DNA of 64,000 nucleotides. It comes from DATBGO01 sp036558005 (GTDB taxonomy: Bacteria; Actinomycetota; Actinomycetes; Streptosporangiales; Streptosporangiaceae). The notes below the pieces were generated by a model. It did not search any database and was not told the DNA's origin. It saw only the letters and a program-made list of their open reading frames with translations. The translations under genes and the position numbers were made by a program. Where the stretch lies: assembly GCA_036558005.1 (NCBI GenBank), contig DATBGO010000349.1, forward strand, positions 1 through 64,000, written 5' to 3'. This document shows positions 23,056-31,280 of the stretch, in pieces (position 1 is the first letter of the stretch; every line of letters begins with the position of its first letter).

Positions 23056-24071
23056 CCGGCCGCGAGCCGGGCCCGGGCGACCTCGTACAGCGCGATGCCC
23101 GCGGCGACGCCGGCGTTCAGTGACTGCGCGGCGGGCGTGATCGGGATCCTGGTCAGCACGTCACACCGCTGCGCCACCAGCCGGGACAGCCCGCGGCCCT
23201 CCGCGCCGGCGACGAGCACCAGCGGGGAGTCAGCCAGTCCCAGCCCGGCGATCGGGGTGTCGCCGCCGGCGTCCAGTCCCGCGACGAACAGCCCGGCTTC
23301 CTGGTAGCTGGCCAGCGCCCGGACCAGGTTGGCTGCCTGCGCGACCGGCACGGTGGCCAGCGCCCCGGCTGATGCCTTCCAGGCCCCCGCGGTGACGCCC
23401 GCGGCCCGCCGGGCCGGCACCAGCACCCCGTGCCCGCCGAACGCCGCCACCGACCGGGCCACCGCGCCCAGGTTCCTCGGGTCGGTGACACCGTCCAGGG
23501 CCACGATCAGCGGCTGCTCGCCGGCCTGCGCGGCCCGGTCCAGCAGGTCACCGGGGTGAGCGTAGGCGTAGGGCCGGACCCGCAGCGCCAGGCCCTGGTG
23601 CACCGCGCCGGCGGTGAGCCGGTCGAGCTCGTCCCGGCCCGCCTCGACCACCGCGATCCCCGCGCCCGCGGCCAGCTTGACCGCCTCGTTGATCCGCTCG
23701 TCGGCGTCCAGCCGCGGCCCGACGTGCAGCGCGGTAGCGGGCACCGCGGCCCGCAGCGCCTCCAGCACGGCGTTGCGGCCGGCCACCATCTCGGCCGCGC
23801 CCGCGGCGCGGGACCTGGCCGGCCGGCCGCGGTCCCCGCGCGGCCCGCCCCGGCCGCCCGCCGCGCCCGGGCCGGGCAGGCCAGCCGCCCGGCTGCCGCC
23901 AGCCGCCGCGGCGGCCCGCCGCTGGGCCGGGTGCCCCGGGCGCAGGTGCGCAGGCGGCGTCGGGCCCTTGCCCTCAAGCCGCCGCTTGCCGTACCCGCCG
24001 GTGCCCGGCCGCGGCTTGCCTGACTTGGCCCGGCCGCCCGGCCCCGGCGCGCGGCCTCCCTGGTCGCTCAC
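23052..24071 (-). CDS. rlmB: 23S rRNA 2'-O-ribose methyltransferase, RlmB/TrmH (SpoU) family
   Basis: This 339-aa protein has a basic, Gly/Arg/Pro-rich N-terminal extension (about 1-90), the substrate-binding domain (about 93-165, starting AGRNAVLEALRA) and the SpoU knot domain. The three SpoU motifs are visible: DGVTDPRNLGAVARSVAAFG, LVLVAGAEGRGLS and QSLNAGVAAGIALYE. These enzymes methylate G2251 (E. coli numbering) of 23S rRNA using SAM. Its ATG overlaps the cysS stop (ATGA), the conserved actinobacterial cysS-rlmB pair. Confidence 0.93.
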   Translation of the reverse strand: MSDQGGRAPGPGGRAKSGKPRPGTGGYGKRRLEGKGPTPPAHLRPGHPAQRRAAAAAGGSRAAGLPGPGAAGGRGGPRGDRGRPARSRAAGAAEMVAGRNAVLEALRAAVPATALHVGPRLDADERINEAVKLAAGAGIAVVEAGRDELDRLTAGAVHQGLALRVRPYAYAHPGDLLDRAAQAGEQPLIVALDGVTDPRNLGAVARSVAAFGGHGVLVPARRAAGVTAGAWKASAGALATVPVAQAANLVRALASYQEAGLFVAGLDAGGDTPIAGLGLADSPLVLVAGAEGRGLSRLVAQRCDVLTRIPITPAAQSLNAGVAAGIALYEVARARLAAG

Positions 24072-25462
24072 CGGTGCAGGTCCCAGCGCGGCCCGTCGGG
24101 GGTGTCCTCGACGACGATGCCGGCCCCGGCCAGCTCGTCCCTGATCCCGTCGGCCGCCGCGTAGTCCTTGCGGGCGCGCGCGGCCTCACGCTGCCGGAAT
24201 GACATCTGGACCAGCGCGTCGATCACGCCGCGCAGGTCAGCGTCCGCGCCCGTGGCGCTCGCCCACGGCTCGGCCAGCGGGTCCAGGCCCAGCACCCACA
24301 GCATGGCCCGCACCTCGGCGGCGTGCTTGGCGGCGCCCGCGGTGTCCCCGGCGGCCAGCGCGCTGTTCCCGTCGGTGACCGCCTCGTGCACCACCGCGAG
24401 CGCCTGCGGCACCCCCAGGTCGTCGTCGAGCGCGGCGGTGAACGCGGCGGGCAGCGCCACGTCCCCGGTCCCGCCGCCGGCTGGCTGCGCGGCCCTGGTC
24501 ACGAAGCCCTCGATCCGCCGGTAGGCGGCGACGGCCTCGCCCAGCGCCTCCGGTGAGTACTCGATCTCCGACCGGTAATGCGCCTGGCCGAGGTAGTAGC
24601 GCAGCTCGACCGGGCGCACCTGGGTGGTCATCACGTCGACGATCATCGAGTTGCCCAGCGACTTGCTCATCTTCGCGCCGGCCACGTGCACCAGCCCGTT
24701 GTGCATCCAGTACCGGGCGAACCCGTCACCGGCCGCCCTGGACTGGGCCAGCTCGTTCTCGTGGTGCGGGAAGACCAGGTCGAGCCCGCCGCCGTGGATG
24801 TCGAAGGTGCCGCCGAGGTACTTGGTCGACATCGCCGAGCACTCCAGGTGCCAGCCGGGACGGCCCGGTCCCCACGGCGTCTCCCAGGTGGGCTCGCCGG
24901 GCTTGGCGGCCTTCCACAAGGTGAAGTCGCGCGGGTCGCGCTTGCCGCCGCCGTCGCTGTCGTCGGCCGGCCGCATGTGATCGGGCTTCTGGCCCGACAA
25001 CTCGCCGTAGGCGGGGTAGGTGCGCACGTCGAAGTAGACGTTCCCGTCGGCCGGGTAGGCGTGCCCGGCCTCGATCAGCCGCCGCATCAGCGTGATCATC
25101 TCGGGCACGTGCCCGGTGGCCCGCGGCTCGACGTCAGGGGGGAGGCAGCCGAGCGAGTCGTAGGCCCGGATGAAGGCCCGCTGGTTCCGCTCCGCCACCG
25201 CCCACCAGGCCGAGCCCTCGGCCTCGGCGTTGCGCAGGATCTTGTCGTCGATGTCGGTCACGTTCCTGCAGAACGTGACCTGGTAGCCGCTGGCCCGCAG
25301 CCAGCGGGTCAGGATGTCGAAGTTGATGCCGGAGCGGATGTGGCCGATGTGCGGCGGCGCCTGCACGGTCGCACCGCACAGGTACAGCGACGCCCGCCCC
25401 GGTGTCACGGGCGTGAAGTCGCGCACCGAGCGCGCGGCAGTGTCATAGAGGCGCAGCACCAT
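24068..25462 (-). CDS. cysS: Cysteine-tRNA ligase
   Basis: This 464-aa class I synthetase has the first zinc Cys in LYLCGATVQ, the HIGH-type motif PHIGHIRS, the zinc-site segment WHLECSAMS, HGGGLDLVFPHHENE and KMSKS at AKMSKSLGN. The C-terminal DALR-type helical domain is complete. It charges tRNA-Cys; the mycothiol pathway enzyme MshC is a paralogue, but the full length and C-terminal anticodon domain mark this one as CysS. A TAGCCT box followed by 6 nt and the ATG indicates a leaderless transcript, which begins the cysS-rlmB operon. Confidence 0.96.
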   Translation of the reverse strand: MVLRLYDTAARSVRDFTPVTPGRASLYLCGATVQAPPHIGHIRSGINFDILTRWLRASGYQVTFCRNVTDIDDKILRNAEAEGSAWWAVAERNQRAFIRAYDSLGCLPPDVEPRATGHVPEMITLMRRLIEAGHAYPADGNVYFDVRTYPAYGELSGQKPDHMRPADDSDGGGKRDPRDFTLWKAAKPGEPTWETPWGPGRPGWHLECSAMSTKYLGGTFDIHGGGLDLVFPHHENELAQSRAAGDGFARYWMHNGLVHVAGAKMSKSLGNSMIVDVMTTQVRPVELRYYLGQAHYRSEIEYSPEALGEAVAAYRRIEGFVTRAAQPAGGGTGDVALPAAFTAALDDDLGVPQALAVVHEAVTDGNSALAAGDTAGAAKHAAEVRAMLWVLGLDPLAEPWASATGADADLRGVIDALVQMSFRQREAARARKDYAAADGIRDELAGAGIVVEDTPDGPRWDLHR

Positions 25463-25468
25463 GATTCA

Positions 25469-25474
25469 AGGCTA
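25469..25474 (-). promoter_or_regulatory. -10 box TAGCCT, leaderless promoter of cysS
   Basis: On the minus strand TAGCCT is followed by exactly 6 nt (TGAATC) and the ATG of cysS. No Shine-Dalgarno is present. Confidence 0.6.
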
Positions 25475-25512
25475 AGGGAAACCGACGCCCGCTCGCCGCA
25501 CGCCTGCGGCGG

Positions 25513-25899
25513 CTAGTCGTAGACGACCACGTGATCGGGCGTTACCCGGACGATAACCCGCTGCTCGCCCGGCCGGTCGCCGAACGGCTTGCCGGTGTAC
25601 TTGCGGGACAGCTCCTCGATCAGCCCGGCGCCCGGGTCGTCGGTGAGCGCCGCGCGGCCGCGTATCTCGGCGTAGGTGTAGGGGTCCGCGGGGTCATAGA
25701 CCAGCACGCTGGCCCGCGGGTCGCGGGTCAGGTTGGCGTACTTGCGGCGGCCCTTGATGGTGGAGAACAGCACGTCGTCGCCGTCCGCGCGGACCCAGAC
25801 CACGCTGGACTGCGGCCTGCCGTCCGGGTCGAGGGTGGCGACGACGGCGTGGTTGGGCGCGCTGAACAGGGCACGCGCGCGCTCGGGCAGCTGAGCCAT
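25513..25899 (-). CDS. PPOX-class F420-dependent oxidoreductase (split-barrel fold)
   Basis: This roughly 128-aa protein is of the pyridoxamine-phosphate-oxidase-like flavin/deazaflavin-binding family. It shows NHAVVATLDPDGRPQSSVVWVRADGDDVLFSTIKGRRKYANL in order (cited here as the family pattern), then a RASVLVYDPADPYTYAEIRG strand pair. Actinobacterial members of this form are F420-dependent reductases. The start is set at MAQLPERA, which follows AGCAGG; an ATG seven codons earlier is possible. It is in the same direction as hmgA, about 50 bp from its stop. Confidence 0.85.
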   Translation of the reverse strand: MAQLPERARALFSAPNHAVVATLDPDGRPQSSVVWVRADGDDVLFSTIKGRRKYANLTRDPRASVLVYDPADPYTYAEIRGRAALTDDPGAGLIEELSRKYTGKPFGDRPGEQRVIVRVTPDHVVVYD

Positions 25900-25974
25900 G
25901 ATGACCTGCTTTCCATCCATTCGGCTTCGAGCATCCTGCCAGCCGCCGGGCCCGCCGCCGCCGCGAGGGGCTGG

Positions 25975-27162
25975 TCAGCCGCGGCTGCCCCTGGCCCAGC
26001 TCCAGGCGTACTCCGGGTCCTCGCAGCGCAGCCCGGCGGGCCCGAGCAGCAGCGGCCGGAACGTGTCGATCATCACCGCTGTCTCGTCGGTGCTGGCCCG
26101 GCCTTCGCCGAGGCCGCGGATCGCCGCCTCCACCGCCCCGGGCTGCGGGCCGTGGGTGAAGCCGGACGGGTGCAGGGTGATCGAGCCGATGCCCACGCCC
26201 GAGCCCCGGCGCGCGGTGTAGTCCCCGGCCACGTAGTACATCAGCTCGTCGGAGTCCACGTTGTGGTGGTTGTAGGGGATCGGCACCGCGCTTTCGTGGA
26301 AGTCGAGCAGCCGCGGGCAGAACGAGCAGATCACGAAGTTCGGGCCCTCGAATGTCTGGTGGACCGGCGGCGGCGCGTGGGTGCGCTTCACGATGGGCTC
26401 GAAGTCACTGATGTTGAACGCATAGGGGTAAAGGCAGCCGTCCCAGCCCACCACATCGAACGGGTGGTGGGCATAGGTGAGGCGGGTCAGCCCGTCCCGG
26501 TGGCGGACCAGCACGGGCACGTCCTCGCCTTCGGCGAGCAGCGGGCCGTCCGGTCCGCGCAGGTCACGCTCGCAGTAGGGGGCGTGCTCCAGGAACTGGC
26601 CGTACTGTGACAGGTAGCGGCGCGGCGGCCTGATGTGCCCGCGGGCCTCGATGACCAGCGCCTGCGCGCCCTGCGGGCCCGGGATCCAGCGGTGGATCGT
26701 GCCCCGGGGCACGACCACGTAGTCCCCGGCGGCGGCCTCGATCGTGCCGTAGACCGACTCGAAGGCGGCCGAGCCCTCCCGCAGGTAGACGGTCTCGTCC
26801 CCGGTTGAGTTCCGGTACAGCTCAGACGCGGCGTCGGCGCTGGCCAGGCTGATCCGCACATCGTCGTTGCCCAGCAGGAACTGCCGGCCGAGCACCAGGT
26901 CACCGCCGCCGGGCAGGTCCTGGGTGCGGAAGTGCCGCGGCAGCAGCGGGTGGTTCGGCGTGGCGGCCGCCAGCGCGGCGTCGTCCGCCGCGCCGTCGCT
27001 CTTGACGATCGCGGTCGGCAGGTGGGTGTGGTAGAGCAGCGACGAATCGGATACGAAGCCTTCTTCGCCCATCAGTTCTTCGGCGTACAGGCCGCCGTCG
27101 GGGCGGTAGAGGCGGGTGTGTCGCTTTCTTGGAATCTCACCGCTCACCCGGTAATACGGCAT
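25975..27162 (-). CDS. hmgA: Homogentisate 1,2-dioxygenase
   Basis: This 395-aa protein starts MPYYRVSGEIPRKRHT, the opening typical of the bacterial HGO branch. It contains the double cupin, the HFRTQDL segment, WIPGP and the metal-site region PYNHHNVDSDELMYYV followed later by HPSGFTHGPQPG, which provide the His/Glu ligands of the Fe(II) site. It cleaves the ring of homogentisate in tyrosine degradation. AGAGGAGG precedes the ATG. Other genes of the pathway (hppD, fah, maiA) are not adjacent, so it is a solitary insertion between cysS and ispF. Confidence 0.92.
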   Translation of the reverse strand: MPYYRVSGEIPRKRHTRLYRPDGGLYAEELMGEEGFVSDSSLLYHTHLPTAIVKSDGAADDAALAAATPNHPLLPRHFRTQDLPGGGDLVLGRQFLLGNDDVRISLASADAASELYRNSTGDETVYLREGSAAFESVYGTIEAAAGDYVVVPRGTIHRWIPGPQGAQALVIEARGHIRPPRRYLSQYGQFLEHAPYCERDLRGPDGPLLAEGEDVPVLVRHRDGLTRLTYAHHPFDVVGWDGCLYPYAFNISDFEPIVKRTHAPPPVHQTFEGPNFVICSFCPRLLDFHESAVPIPYNHHNVDSDELMYYVAGDYTARRGSGVGIGSITLHPSGFTHGPQPGAVEAAIRGLGEGRASTDETAVMIDTFRPLLLGPAGLRCEDPEYAWSWARGSRG

Positions 27163-27208
27163 TTCGCCTCCTCTGGCCCGCGCGGCACGGCGTCGCCGAC
27201 AACTCCCG

Positions 27209-27214
27209 ACTATA
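27209..27214 (-). promoter_or_regulatory. -10 box TATAGT for hmgA
   Basis: TATAGT on the minus strand lies about 47 nt before the hmgA ATG, in a divergent region with the DUF2637 gene. The same block holds a CTGACG/CGTCAG inverted repeat at 27234-27253 (8-nt loop), which may be an operator or leader hairpin for the plus-strand gene. Confidence 0.4.
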
Positions 27215-27280
27215 GGCTGGCGGCGTTAATAGGCTGACGAGGCAAAGCGTCAGCGTCGTGCAGGAAGGACGACCGGCCCG

Positions 27281-28888
27281 ATGAGCGGACACACCCCGGC
27301 CGCCGATTACGCCCACGCCGACAGCCACCGCGCCTTGCGGGCCCTAGCTCTCGTCGCGGTCGTCATCGGCGTGCTCGCGCTGGCCGCGGCCGCGTTCGTG
27401 CTGTCGTATTCCGGCATTCACGCGCTGGCGCTGACCGCCGGGGTGTCAACCTCGCTCGCCAGGGTTTACCCGGGGATCCTCGACGCGATGCTGGTCATCG
27501 CGTGCGCGGCGGTGCTGTCGCTGCGCGGCGCCGGGGCGGTGGCCCGGCTGTACGCGTGGCTGTCGATGCTGGTGCTGCTGGCCGCGGGGGCCGCGGCGGG
27601 CGCTGTGCACGCGACCGGCACCAGGCTCCCGCACCGCCCCGCCGCCGCTGCGGCGGCGATCATTCCCTGGGTGCTGGTGCTGATCGGATTCGGGCTGCTG
27701 ATGGCCATGCTGCGGCATGCCAGGCAGCGGCGGCTCGGCGGACAGCAGGACACCGCCAGGCCGGGCCGCCGCGGCCAGACCGCCAGCCCGCCCGAGCAGC
27801 GGACCGGGATTCATGACCTGCTCAGGCCGGCCGGGCAGGCCCCGCCGCCGGAGCCGGGCACGGCTGCGCAGGTCCAGCTGATCCCGAGGACGCAGGCTCA
27901 GTTCGCGCCGCCCCCGACCGCCCGGCAAGCTGCCACGATCCCGAATGCTGTCCCCGCATCGGCCCCCGCCCCGCCAGTTCCCGCACCGTCAGCCTCCGGG
28001 CCGTCAGCCTCCGGGCCGTCAGCCTCCGGGCCGTCCGTGTCCGGGCCTGCCGTGTCCGCACCGCCGGTCACTTCACCCGGGCCAGCGGTGCCCCCGCGCG
28101 AGCCAGTGGAGCCTCAGCCAGCCCTGGAGTGGGCGGACGCGGCCGACGCTGACCTATCGGACGCTGACCCGGCGGACGCGGCTGACGCTGACCTCGCCGA
28201 TGCTGACCCGGTCGACGCTGACCTATCGGACGCTGACCCCGCCGATGCTGACCCGGTCGACCGTGCTTCAGCAGGCGCTTACCGAGCGGGCGCTGGACCG
28301 GCGGACGCGGGCGGCGCTGACGAGGCACAGCTGGCCATCGGCAACGACGCCGGCCTGGACGACCCGACCAGCGACGAGGCCAGCCCTGCTGAGGATCATG
28401 ACGACCCCTGGCTGACCGGGGAGCCGCGAGAGCGGGTCGCGAGCCCCGGCTACCCGGCGCACGGCCTCAGCCCCGCTCCGGTCCCCGGCTTCGTCGCCGG
28501 CCGGACGCCGGCCGGGCCAGCCGGTCATGACGCGGTCGTCGCTGACGCGACCGCCGCCCCCGGCGAGGCGGTCGGCCAGCCCGAGGATGGATCAGCCGCG
28601 GCCAGAGCCGCCCGGGCGGTCCAGGACACCCGCGACCCCGCCGACACCGAGCCCAGCGACCGCCTCAGCGACCGCAAGCCCGCCGACGACAAGCCCAGCG
28701 ACCGCAAGCCCGCCGACGGTAAGTCCAGCGACCGCAAGTCCAGCGACAGCGTCCAAGACGACGGCAAGCACGGCGACCGCGACCAGGGCGACAGCAAGCC
28801 CGGCGAGAGCGAGCCCAGCCCGGCCAGTGCCGCGCCACCGCAATTCAACCGGCTGTGGAGTTCGCCGACTCCGCCGGAAGAGGATTAG
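27281..28888 (+). CDS. DUF2637 (SpdB-like) membrane protein with long repetitive acidic tail
   Basis: The protein has 535 aa. The N-terminal 150 residues form four membrane helices with the DUF2637 pattern (SYSGIHALALTAGVSTSLARVYPGILDAML). DUF2637 proteins are common in actinomycetes and on their conjugative elements. The remaining 380 residues are low-complexity: Pro/Ala, then SGPSA repeats (about 230-255), then D-A-D repeats (about 285-340), then SDRKPAD-type repeats (about 455-510). The last part is highly charged and surely disordered. AGGAAGG stands before the ATG. Its role is unknown; no other conjugation genes are near. Confidence 0.85.
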   Translation: MSGHTPAADYAHADSHRALRALALVAVVIGVLALAAAAFVLSYSGIHALALTAGVSTSLARVYPGILDAMLVIACAAVLSLRGAGAVARLYAWLSMLVLLAAGAAAGAVHATGTRLPHRPAAAAAAIIPWVLVLIGFGLLMAMLRHARQRRLGGQQDTARPGRRGQTASPPEQRTGIHDLLRPAGQAPPPEPGTAAQVQLIPRTQAQFAPPPTARQAATIPNAVPASAPAPPVPAPSASGPSASGPSASGPSVSGPAVSAPPVTSPGPAVPPREPVEPQPALEWADAADADLSDADPADAADADLADADPVDADLSDADPADADPVDRASAGAYRAGAGPADAGGADEAQLAIGNDAGLDDPTSDEASPAEDHDDPWLTGEPRERVASPGYPAHGLSPAPVPGFVAGRTPAGPAGHDAVVADATAAPGEAVGQPEDGSAAARAARAVQDTRDPADTEPSDRLSDRKPADDKPSDRKPADGKSSDRKSSDSVQDDGKHGDRDQGDSKPGESEPSPASAAPPQFNRLWSSPTPPEED

Positions 28889-28908
28889 CAACCCGGAAGA
28901 GGATTAGC
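28874..28908 (+). repeat. 16-bp direct repeat across the DUF2637 stop codon
   Basis: CCGGAAGAGGATTAGC occurs at 28874-28889 and again at 28893-28908 (period 19). The first copy contains the TAG stop of the DUF2637 gene; the second repeats it in another frame. This looks like a recent short tandem duplication at the gene end. Confidence 0.6.
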
Positions 28909-29085
28909 GGTATGGCAGCGGATTGACCGCACCCGGGCTGCGCTGCTCTCCTGATTGGCACCACCCCGGGATCGGCTTCGCCATGGATTGGCTGCCCGGA
29001 TTAACCGGCACCGCGGATCGGCGCGGCGCCGGGCAGGCCGCGACCGGATTGCCCGCCAGGGAGGGCTACGCCGGGCATTGGCGGC

Positions 29086-29880
29086 CTATCCGCAGACCAG
29101 GCAGCCGCTGTGGGTCCGGATCCGGAATACATCATGCTCCCCGGTACCGGCCAGGCGGCCCACGGCCGTGGCGAGCGCCGCCGGGTCGGGCAGATCCTGG
29201 GTGATGGCCATACTGCGGACATAGGCCTCGATTGGCTGCGGCCCAGGGATGACCAACTCGCCGGTGAAATCGTGCCGCGTTACCGAGGTGAACTCGCCGG
29301 ACAGCAGGCTTTCGCCGGAGCGCAGGTCCAGTCGTTCCCGCAACGGCGCCTCGCCCGCGGTGCCGCCGAGAACGGCGGTGATGAGGTCACGCAGCTCACG
29401 CAGATGATCCTCGCCATTGAGCACCACCAGGACCCGCCCGCCCGGGTGCGTGACCCGGCGCAGTTCCCGCACCGCCGCCATCGGTTCAGGCACGTGATAG
29501 AGCATGTGCATGGCCAGGGTCAGGCCGCAGGCGTCATCGCGCAGCGGCAGGGCGGCAGCGTCCCCGGCGGCCAGTCCCGGCCCCGGTGCGCGGTCACGGG
29601 CGGCGCGCAGCATGCCCGCGGACAGGTCCACGCCCACCACCCGGCCCGGGTGGCCGCGGCGGGCTAGCTCAGCCAGGTATGCGCCGTTGCCGCAGCCGAC
29701 ATCGGCGACGGTCTCGGCGCCGTCCAGGCCGGCCAGCCCCAGCACCAGCGACGGCAGGTCCTGCCGCGGGCGCTGGTAGGCGTAGATGGCCTGCCGGGCT
29801 GCCAGGTTGGCGTCCGTGCGGTACTGGACGTCCTGCAGCTGGGACCGGCCGGTCCACAGCCGGGCGTCGTCGCGGGTCAT
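29086..29880 (-). CDS. Class I SAM-dependent methyltransferase
   Basis: This 264-aa protein has motif I VADVGCGNGAYLAEL, motif II GVDLSAGML and the post-motif MHMLYHVPEPMAAVRELRRV typical of small-molecule methyltransferases (UbiE/Methyltransf_11). The substrate is unknown. The start is the ATG at 29880, which lies 7 nt behind a TACGGT box; an ATG three codons upstream falls within the promoter spacer. It stands between hmgA/DUF2637 and ispF, part of the block inserted into the carD-cysS neighbourhood. Confidence 0.85.
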   Translation of the reverse strand: MTRDDARLWTGRSQLQDVQYRTDANLAARQAIYAYQRPRQDLPSLVLGLAGLDGAETVADVGCGNGAYLAELARRGHPGRVVGVDLSAGMLRAARDRAPGPGLAAGDAAALPLRDDACGLTLAMHMLYHVPEPMAAVRELRRVTHPGGRVLVVLNGEDHLRELRDLITAVLGGTAGEAPLRERLDLRSGESLLSGEFTSVTRHDFTGELVIPGPQPIEAYVRSMAITQDLPDPAALATAVGRLAGTGEHDVFRIRTHSGCLVCG

Positions 29881-29887
29881 CGGCCGC

Positions 29888-29893
29888 ACCGTA
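29888..29893 (-). promoter_or_regulatory. -10 box TACGGT, leaderless promoter of the methyltransferase
   Basis: TACGGT is followed by 7 nt and the ATG. The sequence CCGCTACGGTGC is duplicated 23 bp upstream, so two -10 boxes or two protein sites exist. Confidence 0.5.
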
Positions 29894-29932
29894 GCGGGTC
29901 GTCGGCGGGCACCGTAGCGGCCGGCCGCGGAT

Positions 29933-30427
29933 CTACCCGGCGGACCGGGCGATCAGCAGCGCGGTCGCGATCGCGGCGATGCCCTCGCCGCGGCCGGTGA
30001 GGCCGAGGCCGTCGGTGGTGGTACCGGACAGGCTCACCGCCGCGCCGCCGAGGGCCGCTGACAGCGCCCGCTGCGCCTCGTCCCGGCGGCTGGCGATCTT
30101 GGGCCGGTTGCCGATGACCTGGACCGCGATGTTGCCGACGTCGAACCCGGCGGCGGCGACCAGCCGGGCCGTCTCGCCGAGCAGCAGGACGCTGCGCGCG
30201 CCCGCCCACTCCGGCCGCGAGGTGCCGAAATGGTGCCCAAGGTCACCGAGCCCGGCGGCGGACAGCAGCGCGTCACATACCGCATGGGAGGCGACGTCCC
30301 CGTCGGAATGGCCGGCCAGGCCCGGCTCACCCGGCCAGAGCAAGCCAGCCAGGTACAGCGGCTTGCCCTCCTCGAATGGGTGCACATCCGTGCCGACGCC
30401 CACCCGAGGCGCATTGCTAGCCGTCAT
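29933..30427 (-). CDS. ispF: 2-C-methyl-D-erythritol 2,4-cyclodiphosphate synthase
   Basis: This roughly 164-aa protein fits the usual 155-165 aa. The zinc-site motif GTDVHPF supplies Asp and His; GHSDGDVASHAVCDALL supplies the second His; TTDGLGLTGRGEGIAA ends the chain as in other IspF proteins. It cyclises CDP-ME-2-phosphate in the MEP isoprenoid pathway. The start MTASNAPRVGVG is placed by homology; a GTG at 30478 is the alternative. carD lies immediately upstream, but the usual ispD gene between carD and ispF is missing. Confidence 0.93.
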   Translation of the reverse strand: MTASNAPRVGVGTDVHPFEEGKPLYLAGLLWPGEPGLAGHSDGDVASHAVCDALLSAAGLGDLGHHFGTSRPEWAGARSVLLLGETARLVAAAGFDVGNIAVQVIGNRPKIASRRDEAQRALSAALGGAAVSLSGTTTDGLGLTGRGEGIAAIATALLIARSAG

Positions 30428-30508
30428 CGGGGCGGGTAATCCAGCGGGCGGTCCGGGCAGCGGAAACTGCCCGGACACGGGTAGCGGGCCGGATCGCTGA
30501 CCGCGGGG

Positions 30509-30991
30509 TCAGGAAGCGAGAATCTCGTCGAGCAGGGCCTCAGCCTTGTCCTCATTTGTCTTCTCGGCCAGCGCGAGCTCGCTGACGAGAATCTGCCTCG
30601 CCTTGGCGAGCATCCGCTTCTCGCCGGCCGACAGGCCGCGCTCCTTGTCCCTGCGCCACAGATCGCGGACGACCTCGGCGACCTTATTGACGTCGCCGGA
30701 CGCGAGCTTCTCCAGGTTGGCCTTGTACCGCCGGGACCAGTTGGTCGGCTCCTCGGTGTACGGGGCGCGCAGCACCTCGAAAACGCGCTCAAGCCCTTCC
30801 TGCCCGACCACGTCCCGCACGCCCACAAGCTCGGCATTGTCCGCGGGGACACGCACAGTCAGGTCGCCCTTGTCGACCTTCAGCACGAGGTAGGTTCTAT
30901 CCTCACCCTTGATCGAACGGGTCTCGATCTCTTCGATCCGAGCAGCCCCATGGTGGGGGTAGACGACTGTGTCGCCGACCTTGAAAGACAT
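30509..30991 (-). CDS. carD: CarD family transcriptional regulator
   Basis: This 160-aa protein has the RNAP-interacting Tudor-like domain (residues 1-55: FKVGDTVVYPHHGAARIEEIE) and the C-terminal helical DNA-binding domain, with the conserved Trp (PTNWSRRYKANLEKL) that wedges into the -10 upstream fork. CarD binds the RNA polymerase beta subunit and stabilises open complexes, mainly at rRNA promoters. The gene is essential in mycobacteria. GGAAGGGG lies ahead of the ATG. It heads the carD-ispF unit. Confidence 0.96.
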   Translation of the reverse strand: MSFKVGDTVVYPHHGAARIEEIETRSIKGEDRTYLVLKVDKGDLTVRVPADNAELVGVRDVVGQEGLERVFEVLRAPYTEEPTNWSRRYKANLEKLASGDVNKVAEVVRDLWRRDKERGLSAGEKRMLAKARQILVSELALAEKTNEDKAEALLDEILAS

Positions 30992-31018
30992 GTGGCAAGT
31001 ACCCCTTCCGCTGAAGCT

Positions 31019-31024
31019 ATCTTA
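31019..31024 (-). promoter_or_regulatory. -10 box TAAGAT for carD
   Basis: TAAGAT on the minus strand stands 27 nt before the carD ATG, leaving a short leader that carries the ribosome site. The 290-bp gap to the divergent membrane-protein gene holds no other convincing gene. Confidence 0.45.
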
Positions 31025-31280
31025 CCACGCCGCACTTGGGCGATTAGCCGTCCTTGATAGCAAACATGCAGGTCAATGGCCCGATTCAAGATCCGTGAAA
31101 TTGCTCGGGGCGGGTAGCGCGGGCGCGCCGCCCGGCGCCGCCGCCAGCCGCGGTTACTGTCCGGTTACGTCCGGTTCGTCCTGGCTGTTCGCCGGTCCCG
31201 GGTCCCCGCGCTGTTACGCCAGCCCGGCCGGGGGCTCATACTGAAATAGACGTGGCCGCTCAGGGCGGAGAGGGGCGCGG

